Assembly (NCBI RefSeq): GCF_003429005.1
Contig: NZ_QVQV01000001.1
Location: 1-64,000 of the forward strand
DNA length: 64,000 nucleotides
Direction: 5' to 3'
DNA from: Paraburkholderia sp. DHOC27
GTDB lineage: Bacteria > Pseudomonadota > Gammaproteobacteria > Burkholderiales > Burkholderiaceae
The notes below the pieces were generated by a model. That model saw only the letters and a program-made list of their open reading frames with translations. It was not told the DNA's origin and did no database searches. Each line of letters opens with the position of its first letter. Position 1 is the first letter of the stretch. This document shows positions 26,459-33,523 of the stretch, piece by piece. Position numbers and translations under genes: made by a program.

Positions 26459-27049
26459 ATGAGCACACTCAAGCAAACCCCTTCGCAAACGGTTGGACCG
26501 TACTTCGCGTATGGCCTGTGTCCCGAGCAATACAACTTCGATCTGAAGAGCCTTTTTACGCCGGCGGTTGCCGACCATGAAGCAGCGGGCGAGCACATCA
26601 CGATTGTGGGTCAGGTGTTCGACGGCGACGGCAACGTAGTAGGCGACGCCATGCTGGAAGTTTCGCAACTGGACAGCAACGGGCGCTATCCCGCCTCACG
26701 CGCGGAAATCGAAGCGAGTGGCTTCCGCGGCTTTGCGCGCGTCGGCACGGGGACTGATCCACAGAAGCGCTTCATTGTCGAAACGGTGAAGCCCGGCTGT
26801 GCGAGCGCTGACGAGGCGCCGCACCTGAACGTGATCGTGACGATGCGGGGGATGTTGCTGCATACGTTTACGCGGATTTACTTCGATGACGAAGCGGCGG
26901 CGAATGAACGCGATTCCGTTTTGGGGTTGGTGCCTGCGGCGCGGCGGGGGACGTTGATCGCGCGGCGCGAAGCAGGGACGAGCAAGACGGTTTATCGGTT
27001 TGACATTTATATGCAGGGTGAGCAGGAGACCGTGTTTTTTGATGTGTAA
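26459..27049 (+). CDS. pcaG: Protocatechuate 3,4-dioxygenase alpha subunit
   Basis: 196 residues, 3 bp after pcaH. Starts TLKQTPSQTVGPYFAYGL as alpha subunits do; QVFDGDGNVVGDAMLEVSQ is the intradiol core. It lacks the iron ligands, as expected, and shapes the substrate pocket of the alpha-beta protomer. A strong terminator follows at 27146. Confidence 0.96.
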   Translation: MSTLKQTPSQTVGPYFAYGLCPEQYNFDLKSLFTPAVADHEAAGEHITIVGQVFDGDGNVVGDAMLEVSQLDSNGRYPASRAEIEASGFRGFARVGTGTDPQKRFIVETVKPGCASADEAPHLNVIVTMRGMLLHTFTRIYFDDEAAANERDSVLGLVPAARRGTLIARREAGTSKTVYRFDIYMQGEQETVFFDV

Positions 27050-27145
27050 TATTTTTCGCTTTTCATTTTCGCTTCATATTTGATGGGTATTGTGAAGGTT
27101 CAGGATTTGGGGTTTTTTCATCTCCTGAACTCCGAGTATTTTTGC

Positions 27146-27173
27146 GGCCCGCCAAGTGCGGGCTGTTTTTTTT
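27146..27173 (+). terminator. Rho-independent terminator after pcaHG
   Basis: GGCCCGC (27146-27152), loop CAAGT, GCGGGCT (27158-27164), G, then eight T (27166-27173). It ends the pcaHG transcript about 100 bp after the pcaG stop. Confidence 0.85.
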
Positions 27174-27264
27174 GGTTTTTTTGCCTTACAGGCAGTCGAG
27201 GTGTTGTTTCGGGCCGGTGGTCTTACGTTTTTTGGCCTTTCCTTGTTTTCTTGTTGGTTTGCTT

Positions 27265-27600
27265 GCGTTGCCCCTGTGCGGGGCGGCACTCACTTTCTTT
27301 GCCGGCGTTTGGTCGCCTCTCGGCGTTGGCCTTTCCTGGTTTTGCTTTGGTCTATCTGCGTTGCCCCTGTGCGGGGCGGCATTCACTTTCTTTGCCGGCT
27401 TCGGTCGCCTCTCGGCGTTGGTCTTTCCTTGTTTTGCTTTTGGTCTATCTGCGTTGCCCCTGTGCGGGGCGGCACTCACTTTCTTTGCCGACGTTTGGTC
27501 CCCTCTCGGCGTTGGCCTTTCCTTGTTTTGCTTTTGGTCTATCTGCGTTGCCCCTGTGCGGGGCGGCACTCACTTTCTTTGCCGCCGCAAAGAAAGTAAG
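27265..27600. repeat. Four tandem copies of a 93-bp unit
   Basis: Copies begin at 27265, 27358, 27451 and 27545 (periods 93, 93, 94). Each starts GCGTTGCCCCTGTGCGGGGC, contains a CCCCTGTGCGGGG hairpin, then CACTTTCTTTGCCG and a variable AT-rich part (GGCCTTTCCTTGTTTTG). The translated frames repeat accordingly and are not genes. This type of sequence is familiar as an intergenic repeat in Paraburkholderia, from memory. Confidence 0.9.
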
Positions 27601-28110
27601 CAAAGAAAGCGGGCTCACACCGCCAGCTTGTAGGTGTCCCCCTCGCCGCTCTCTCGACATTGGTCCGAGACGAGATGTGTCCTCGCACCTTCCTCGTTCA
27701 TGACAAGGCACTCATCCACCCCGCTCCGCACTCCGTGCGTCACGGACAGGATTGCATCGGAACCCCCACTGCCTCGTGGTGCCTGTGCGCGTTCAGCACT
27801 AAGTGATACGGATACCTAATCACCAAAAACCAGGAATGGATGGCTCGAGATTGCTGAGTCTTCACATGCACGGGCGTTCGCTTGGGGGGTATGCCAAACG
27901 ACGGAGCGCGTAGCGCGAAGTGGAGCGGATGACTGCCTGGTCACGAAGGTTGAAGGTGCGAGGTCGCATCTCGTCTCGGACCAATGCCGCGTGAGTGGCG
28001 AGGGAGACACCTACGAGCTGGCGGTGTGAGCCGCTTTCTTTTGCCTACTTTTCTTTGCGGCAGGCAAAGAAAAGTAGGTGCCGCCCCGCACAGGGGCAAC
28101 GCAAGCAAAC
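27545..28110. repeat. Large imperfect inverted repeat, arms about 200 bp
   Basis: The arm 27545-27745 is repeated in reverse at about 27905-28110 with roughly four in five bases kept; shared landmarks include TTGGTCCGAGACGAGATG and CACACCGCCAGCT. Each arm carries a small hairpin: 27572-27582 with 27587-27597 (11 bp) and 28044-28058 with 28064-28078 (15 bp, perfect). No transposase ORF lies between the arms. About 1.2 kb (27050-28226) has no gene. Confidence 0.8.
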
Positions 28111-28226
28111 CAATAACAAAACAAGGAAAGGCCAAAAAATAACGCAAGCAAAGGCCAAGAAACGACTGAACAAATTGCAAGGAAAGGCCCAAAAAAACCA
28201 AAGCGCCGCAGGCAAAACAAAAAACA

Positions 28227-28805
28227 TCAACCAAAAACCCGAACCCCTATCAACCACCCATGAACCCAAAACCCAAACACCCCCCAAACAACAACCCCAA
28301 TCAAAACCGCAACCAAATCCCCAGACCCGCGCCCAGCAGGATAAACAACGCCACCAGCAAAATCACGCCGCCGCGCAGCGGCAAACGCAAGCACACCCCA
28401 AACGAGAAACGCTCCAAACAACACCACCGCATTCAGCGTCCCATTCGCCACCAAATGCGCGAATGCCCATATCGCGGCGCTCAGCGCCATCGGATGCCCA
28501 ACCCACACCTTGAAGTGATTCGCCGGCACATACGCGGCAACGAACAGAATAAAGGCAATCAACGTCAGCAACGCGGCCAGATGCACGGTCCAGACCGGCG
28601 GTATCCACAGGACGACGGGCGCTTTGCGAGCTATCCCATACCCGCAGATAATCAACACCAGCCCGACTGCCGACGCTATCGAATATGCACCCTTCCAGCC
28701 ATTCGGCCCGATGCGCTCGATCTGCCGTGTGCGCCAGGACTCTGCAAAAATCCGCACCGAATGTAAGCCCAGGAAAATCACCAGCCCCAGCACCAGTACC
28801 GACAT
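28227..28805 (-). CDS. NnrU family membrane protein
   Basis: 192 residues from the ATG at 28805 (GAGGAG 6 bp upstream; the frame opens at a TTG 6 bp earlier). Five to six hydrophobic helices; the segments LGLVIFLGLHSVRIFAESWR and HPMALSAAIWAFAHLVANG are typical NnrU features, with histidines that may bind heme. The family was named from denitrification clusters; its precise role is not known. The last part runs into the G-rich (minus strand) tract beside the repeat element, so the C-terminus may have been altered. Confidence 0.85.
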   Translation of the reverse strand: MSVLVLGLVIFLGLHSVRIFAESWRTRQIERIGPNGWKGAYSIASAVGLVLIICGYGIARKAPVVLWIPPVWTVHLAALLTLIAFILFVAAYVPANHFKVWVGHPMALSAAIWAFAHLVANGTLNAVVLFGAFLVWGVLAFAAARRRDFAGGVVYPAGRGSGDLVAVLIGVVVWGVFGFWVHGWLIGVRVFG

Positions 28806-28944
28806 GGCCAACTCCTCGCGACAGGTATCGACGGATTGAAGCGCCCCACTCGTTTTGGCAAGTCATCACCACGTACGCTTGACTGCCCCGCGGAAAACCA
28901 CACGCGGCTTTGCTACTGGTCCGACAATAAAATTCAGCGCCGAT

Positions 28945-29208
28945 TTAACAGCGGAAATGGTCGATATTCTGGCCGGCGTAAATCGCCCGTGCTAACCAGT
29001 CGGGTTTGTCGCCCTGGCCGTCCCATGTATTCCCATAAGCGTCACGATACATGACCGCATGGCTTTTGGCGGCATCGGCCTCGATGGATTTAGCCAGCGC
29101 CTCCAGCGTGATTCCGTACTCTTCCATGCGGCGACGCACCCACAGGACAAGACGCTCCCGCGCATTCCCGTCGAGGTCGAACAGCCGTTGTTCTTCTCGC
29201 TCTTTCAT
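28945..29208 (-). CDS. Small H-NS-family nucleoid protein, acidic variant
   Basis: 87 residues. The C-terminus matches the H-NS DNA-binding domain frame (YRDAYGNTWDGQGDKPDWL, 54-72, then AIYAGQNIDHF), equivalent to the canonical TWSGRGRRPKWL loop. The loop's basic residues are replaced: Gln64 and Asp67 stand where arginines insert in the AT-rich minor groove, and Asp70 where Lys/Glu is usual. The N-terminal half is short and helical (LVLWVRRRMEEYGITLEALAK) and could dimerise. Similar acidic variants are, from memory, common in Burkholderia; a modulator of other H-NS proteins is an alternative role to DNA binding. Confidence 0.75.
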   Translation of the reverse strand: MKEREEQRLFDLDGNARERLVLWVRRRMEEYGITLEALAKSIEADAAKSHAVMYRDAYGNTWDGQGDKPDWLARAIYAGQNIDHFRC

Positions 29209-29587
29209 AACGTATCGATGTCGCGTTTGAATAACGCGCGTTCTGGAAAAATGAAAACCACTCGCTTAACGACGCGAATTCAATAAACGATTCGAGTGTG
29301 CCGAACGGCATTCGATCTCGCAGCACGTATGTGCGCGCACTTTCGCCCCGGAAACGATGCCCGACTCGTCTAACATTCAGGAAAATTTCAGGAAATCCGT
29401 GTGGTACGCGGCTCGATCGTCGCCCGTCAGGCACTCGGCCAGCAAGGGCTGCTTCAGCGTCTATGCGCGGATTCTAGCACTCATTTTCCGCCCTGCACGG
29501 CGAGCGTTTCAACCCACTCGATACACGCGCGCCGACGTGTTATTTTGTCGTTCCAGCCTGCTTCGCGCGCTTTCACAGGAAGCTGTC
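29209..29587. other. Divergent intergenic region, no gene seen
   Basis: About 380 bp between the H-NS-like gene and the LysE-family gene. It must hold both promoters. The open frames here are Arg/Ser-rich read-through of both genes and are not credible. No strong palindrome was noticed. Confidence 0.4.
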
Positions 29588-30232
29588 ATGTCACCCTCAG
29601 CCGCAATCGTCACCATCCTCTCCGCGCTGCTTATCGGCGCAATGAGCCCCGGACCCAGTTTCGTCATCGTCGCGCGCAATTCGGTCGGACTGTCGCGCCG
29701 CGATGGTCTCGCCACGGCACTTGGCATGGGCGTCGGCGGCGTGTTTTTCAGCGGCATCGCGCTGCTCGGGCTCTACACACTGCTCGCCGCCGTGACGTGG
29801 CTGTACGTGAGCCTCAAGGTGGCCGGCGGTCTGTATCTGATCTACCTGGCGTCGAAAATCTGGCGTGGCGCACCCGCACCGCTCGCTTTCGATGCGGCCC
29901 AAAACGGCGCGCTTGCCAACAGCAATCCGCGCAAGTCATTCTGGATTGGTTTGAGCACCCAACTCAGCAATCCGAAAACCGCGATCTATTACGGCAGTAT
30001 TTTCGCTGCGCTGCTGCCGCAACATCCGCCGGTGTGGTGTTATTTCGTGTTGCCGCCGGCCATTTTCACCATTGAAGCCGGGTGGTACACGGTGGTCGCT
30101 TTGGGCTTCTCGAGCAAGCGGTCGCGCGAGTGGTATCTGCGCGGCAAGACGTGGGTGGATCGCGTGGCGGCGGGCGCAATTACCGCCCTCGGTCTGCGTT
30201 TGATCTTCGCAGCCCACCGCGTTGGGCTTTGA
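29588..30232 (+). CDS. LysE/RhtB family amino-acid exporter
   Basis: 214 residues from the ATG at 29588. Six hydrophobic helices. The family hallmark GAMSPGPSFVIVARNSVGLSR sits in the first helix-loop (residues 17-37 region), and the C-terminal half contains GLSTQLSNPKTAIYYGSIFA. It exports amino acids or homoserine-like compounds from the cytoplasm. Substrate not predictable. Confidence 0.9.
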   Translation: MSPSAAIVTILSALLIGAMSPGPSFVIVARNSVGLSRRDGLATALGMGVGGVFFSGIALLGLYTLLAAVTWLYVSLKVAGGLYLIYLASKIWRGAPAPLAFDAAQNGALANSNPRKSFWIGLSTQLSNPKTAIYYGSIFAALLPQHPPVWCYFVLPPAIFTIEAGWYTVVALGFSSKRSREWYLRGKTWVDRVAAGAITALGLRLIFAAHRVGL

Positions 30233-30437
30233 CTCGCCCTTCATTGCCCACCAAATCGCGCACCCTGCTCCACTGAACAAACGGCTCGTCGCGAAGCCCG
30301 TCGCCACTCGCAAGAAACGCTGCGCGCCATACCAGGCATGAAGGGCAGCGTTTCGAGGCACGACGTTTTTCATCAGGGGGCCTGATCGTTTCCCGAACCG
30401 CTCACGCCATCTTAACGGAAACTTTACAAGAAAGTCC

Positions 30438-30608
30438 TTGACGGCCCAGGTGTCATCCCGTTATTGTGGCTCCCGAAGTTCAAGAAGTTCGATTGCTGTT
30501 CATCAATTGCTCGCTCCCTCAGCGGTATTCGTTGTCCTCTCCCTCCTTGACGCTTCGCGTGCTCATTTCAGAGCGATTTTTCATTTATTTTTTCCTCAAG
30601 GATTCTTC
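30438..30608 (+). promoter_or_regulatory. cspA-type promoter and long 5' leader
   Basis: TTGACG (30438-30443), 18-bp spacer and TATTGT (30462-30467) give a possible promoter with a leader of about 135 nt before the cold shock gene. Long folded leaders that switch structure with temperature are known for cspA. CAAGGA precedes the ATG by 6 bp. Nothing was seen in 30233-30437. Confidence 0.4.
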
Positions 30609-30812
30609 ATGGATACCGGTACCGTTAAGTGGTTCAACGACAGCAAGGGCTTTGGCTTCATTACTCCGGACAAGGGCGGCGACGACCTGTTCGCTCACTT
30701 CTCCGAAATCAGCGGCGACGGCTTCAAGACGCTGGCTGAAAACCAGAAGGTGAGCTTCGAAACGAAGCAGGGCCCCAAGGGTCTGCAAGCGGCTAACATC
30801 AAGCCGCTGTAA
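30609..30812 (+). CDS. Cold shock protein, CspA family
   Basis: 67 residues from the ATG at 30609. Canonical cold shock domain with both nucleic-acid-binding motifs: RNP1 KGFGFITP (13-20) and RNP2-like DLFAHFSEI. Small cytoplasmic RNA chaperone that melts secondary structure. It is a stand-alone gene. Confidence 0.97.
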   Translation: MDTGTVKWFNDSKGFGFITPDKGGDDLFAHFSEISGDGFKTLAENQKVSFETKQGPKGLQAANIKPL

Positions 30813-30824
30813 AGTTTGACGGGT

Positions 30825-30848
30825 CCGGTATCCGCAAACGGGTACCGG
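30825..30848 (+). terminator. Hairpin after the cold shock gene
   Basis: CCGGTATCCG (30825-30834), loop CAAA, CGGGTACCGG (30839-30848): a 10-bp stem with one G-T pair, 13 bp after the stop. There is no T-tract, so it may act as an RNA 3' end or Rho-assisted terminator. The rest of 30849-31126 holds nothing I could identify. Confidence 0.45.
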
Positions 30849-31126
30849 GCTGCAGCGACATCCTCGCGGAGCTTTGTCTCCCACAGTTGGCGTAATCGCT
30901 CGAGCTGTTTTCGTTGCGCCCAACGCCTCGCTTGGCCTCCCCGCATACTCCCTGGCTTGACTCGCCTTCGCGCCTTTCTTAATCTCCATTCGCGATTACA
31001 CCGCCATAGCGCCTTAACGCTGCTTCAACACCGCGTTAACATCGTTTACACATTCGGCGCGTAGCATCTGGCTAGAACGGGACCCACCCGATCGCCTTCG
31101 CGCGTGGTCAACTTATTAAAATTAAA

Positions 31127-31351
31127 ATGCAGAACGAACACATTCAACATTACAACGGCTATGCCGTCCAACCCTCGGCGCATCGCTTGCCCGATGGCAC
31201 TTTTTCATCCAATCTGCTGCTGGAACGCACCGGCAATGCACCGGTCGAGTCGCGCTATCAGTTCTATTCGCTCGACTACTTCAGCAATGAAGAGCAGGCG
31301 TTGCAGCACTCGTGCCGCTGGGCACGCAACTGGGTCGACAGCCGCGGCTAA
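31127..31351 (+). CDS. Small conserved-looking protein, unknown
   Basis: 74 residues, soluble, no signal peptide. It starts QNEHIQHYNGYAVQPSAH and has a central beta-like segment (RLPDGTFSSNLLLERTG) then SLDYFSNEEQALQHSCRWARNWVDS. That layout resembles small Burkholderia proteins of about 70-80 residues with no known function. The region before the ATG is AT-rich without a clear Shine-Dalgarno. Confidence 0.65.
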   Translation: MQNEHIQHYNGYAVQPSAHRLPDGTFSSNLLLERTGNAPVESRYQFYSLDYFSNEEQALQHSCRWARNWVDSRG

Positions 31352-31411
31352 TCGGCAGATAAGCGCAGACAAGCGCAGCTAAACGCAGCGGCGCGCACCA
31401 GCGCGCCGTCA

Positions 31412-33034
31412 TCACAAACCGGCCTTCACCCGCGCACGCAATTCGAACTTCTGGATTTTCCCGGTCGACGTTTTCGGTAGCTCTCCGAAGCAAACTGCCT
31501 TGGGCAGTTTGTAGCCGGCGAGCAACGAACGGCAGTGCTCGATGATTTCCTCTGCTGTGACGCTAGCGCCTTCCCTGAGTTCGACGAAAGCGCACGGCAC
31601 TTCGCCCCATTTCGCGTCCGGCATCGCTACCACGGCGGCCACCGCCACTGCAGGGTGCCGATACAGCGCATCTTCGACCTCGATGCTCGAAATGTTCTCT
31701 CCACCCGAAATGATGATGTCCTTGCTGCGGTCGCGAATGCGCATGTAGCCGTCGGACATCAACACGCCCAGGTCGCCGGTATGAAACCAGCCGCCCTGGA
31801 ACGCTGTCTCCGTGGCGCGTGGGTTCTTCAGATAGCCCTTCATGCAGATATTGCCGCGAAACATGATCTCGCCGAGCGTCTCGCCGTCGTCGGGCACGGG
31901 TTGCAGCGTGTCGGGATCCAGCACCGCGACAGCGGCCTGCAGGTGATAGCGCACACCCTGGCGCGCATTGAGTTGCGCGCGCTCGTCGTCGCTGACGGTG
32001 GCCCAGCTTTCCTGCGTCGCGCAAACTGACGCCGGTCCGTAGACCTCCGTCAAACCGTAGACATGCGTGAGATCGAAACCGATTTCCTTCATCTTCGCAA
32101 TCACCGCAGGCGCGGGCGCGGCACCTGCCACCATCGTCGCGACGCGGTGCTCGATACCCTCACGCCACTGCTGCGGTGCATTGGCGAGTGCGCTCTGCAC
32201 AATCGGCGCTCCGCAGTAATGCGTCACGCGCTCGTTGCGAATCAGCTCGAACACGGTCTTTGCGTCGAACTTGCGCAGGCACACATTGACGCCCGCCCGC
32301 GCCGCCACCGTCCACGGAAAACACCAGCCGTTGCAGTGAAACAGCGGCAGCGTCCACAGATATACCGCATGTTTGGGCATATCCCATTCGAGGATATTGC
32401 TCAGCGCATTCAGATACGCGCCACGATGGTGATACACCACGCCCTTGGGATCGCCTGTCGTGCCGGAGGTGTAATTCAACGCGATCGCATCCCATTCGTC
32501 GGCGGGCGGCTGCCAGGCAAATTGCGGATCGCCTCCTTGCAGGAACACTTCGTAATCGGTGGCACGCGAAAATTTTGCGGGGTCGGCCGGCATCACGTCG
32601 TTCACGCTGATGATGCGCAAGTCGGGAAACTCTTGCGCGGCGCGCGCGGCCACATCACCGAACTCCGTATCGACGATCAACACCCTGGCTTCGCCGTGCC
32701 GCAGCATGAACAGAATGGTGGCGATATCGAGCCGCGTATTGAGCGTATTGAGCACGGCACCCGCCATTGGCACGCCGAAATGCACTTCGATCATCGCGGG
32801 AATGTTGGGCAGCAATGCGGCTACGGTGTCGCCCCGGCCAATGCCCGCCTGTTGCAGCGCACTGGCGAGACGCCGCGTACGCTCATAGGTTTCGCGCCAG
32901 GTGCGACGCACCTCGCCGTGCACGATCGCGAGACGCGCGCCGTAGACCTCGGCCGCACGCGCAATAAAGTCGATCGGCGTAAGCGGGACGTAGTTGGCCT
33001 CACGGCGGTCCAATCCTTCGTCGAACATATGCAT
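31412..33034 (-). CDS. Fatty-acyl-CoA ligase (AlkK/medium-chain type)
   Basis: 540 residues from the ATG at 33034, which has AGGAGA 8 bp upstream. The frame continues open to 33520 through a broken response regulator, but that part is not homologous to ligases. P-loop NYTSGTTGDPKGVVYHH; A5 motif YGLTEVYGP; A7/A8 HTGDLGVLMSDGYMRIRDRSKD and SGGENISSIEVE; A10 lysine in KTSTGKIQKFELR. It activates a fatty or related acid for beta-oxidation. It is the same ANL class as the ligase at 13790 but in a different subfamily. Confidence 0.92.
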   Translation of the reverse strand: MHMFDEGLDRREANYVPLTPIDFIARAAEVYGARLAIVHGEVRRTWRETYERTRRLASALQQAGIGRGDTVAALLPNIPAMIEVHFGVPMAGAVLNTLNTRLDIATILFMLRHGEARVLIVDTEFGDVAARAAQEFPDLRIISVNDVMPADPAKFSRATDYEVFLQGGDPQFAWQPPADEWDAIALNYTSGTTGDPKGVVYHHRGAYLNALSNILEWDMPKHAVYLWTLPLFHCNGWCFPWTVAARAGVNVCLRKFDAKTVFELIRNERVTHYCGAPIVQSALANAPQQWREGIEHRVATMVAGAAPAPAVIAKMKEIGFDLTHVYGLTEVYGPASVCATQESWATVSDDERAQLNARQGVRYHLQAAVAVLDPDTLQPVPDDGETLGEIMFRGNICMKGYLKNPRATETAFQGGWFHTGDLGVLMSDGYMRIRDRSKDIIISGGENISSIEVEDALYRHPAVAVAAVVAMPDAKWGEVPCAFVELREGASVTAEEIIEHCRSLLAGYKLPKAVCFGELPKTSTGKIQKFELRARVKAGL

Positions 33035-33096
33035 TGCTTCGTCTCCTGGTTGGCCACGCGTGCAAACGGTGTGCACGCCTTGCCGCGCACACCGGG

Positions 33097-33520
33097 CTAC
33101 TCGTGCGCGCCGCCGCCTTCGTCGCCGATCTGTTCGAGCCGGTATCCATAGCCGTAAATGGGCGTCAGACGGTAGCCATGTTCCGGCCGCAAGCCGAGTT
33201 TCGAGCGCAACATGGATACGTGAGTATCCATCGTCCGCGTCGGAATATCCACGGTCTGTTTCCACACCCTGTCCACGATATGCGCGCGACAATGGACGAT
33301 TCAGATGCTGGAACAACAGCAGCGCAAGCTCGAACTCCTTCTGCGTAAGCGCAACGAGTTGCCGCTTCACGTGTACGTGCTTCGCATTCAGGTCGAATTC
33401 GAAATCGCCATATGCGGCCTTGAGCGGCGCGGTGTCGAGTTGATAAGTGCGCCGTAGCAGCGAACCCCCGCGCGCCAACCGCGCCAACCGCAAGACTCCA
33501 AACGCGGACGCCAAACCCAT
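33097..33520 (-). pseudogene. Broken OmpR-type response regulator (DNA-binding domain only)
   Basis: On the minus strand, the first frame gives LLRRTYQLDTAP, then YGDFEFDLNAKHVHVKRQLV and [23 protein letters not shown], the beginning of an OmpR/PhoB winged helix. At a CG run (33282-33288) the frame must shift to continue with [38 protein letters not shown] and [15 protein letters not shown] to a TAG at 33097-33099. The shift equals loss of one CG dinucleotide. No receiver domain precedes it: recD ends 4 bp upstream. It is a 5'-truncated, frameshifted remnant. Confidence 0.8.
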
Positions 33521-33523
33521 GCT

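Noticed and set aside
27265..27600. CRISPR array
   Set aside because: Repeats cover nearly the whole 93-bp unit and the variable parts are AT-rich variants of each other, not unique spacers; no cas genes nearby.
27080..27703. Repetitive proteins encoded in 27.1-27.7 kb, in several frames
   Set aside because: All frames over the 93-bp repeats stay open and give the same Cys/Arg/Gly-rich repeats; no ribosome sites or family similarity.
31412..33520. A 702-residue fusion of a response regulator DNA-binding domain with an acyl-CoA ligase
   Set aside because: The two parts are joined only because a frameshift opened the frame between them; the ligase has its own ribosome site at 33034 and the regulator continues in another frame to a stop at 33097.
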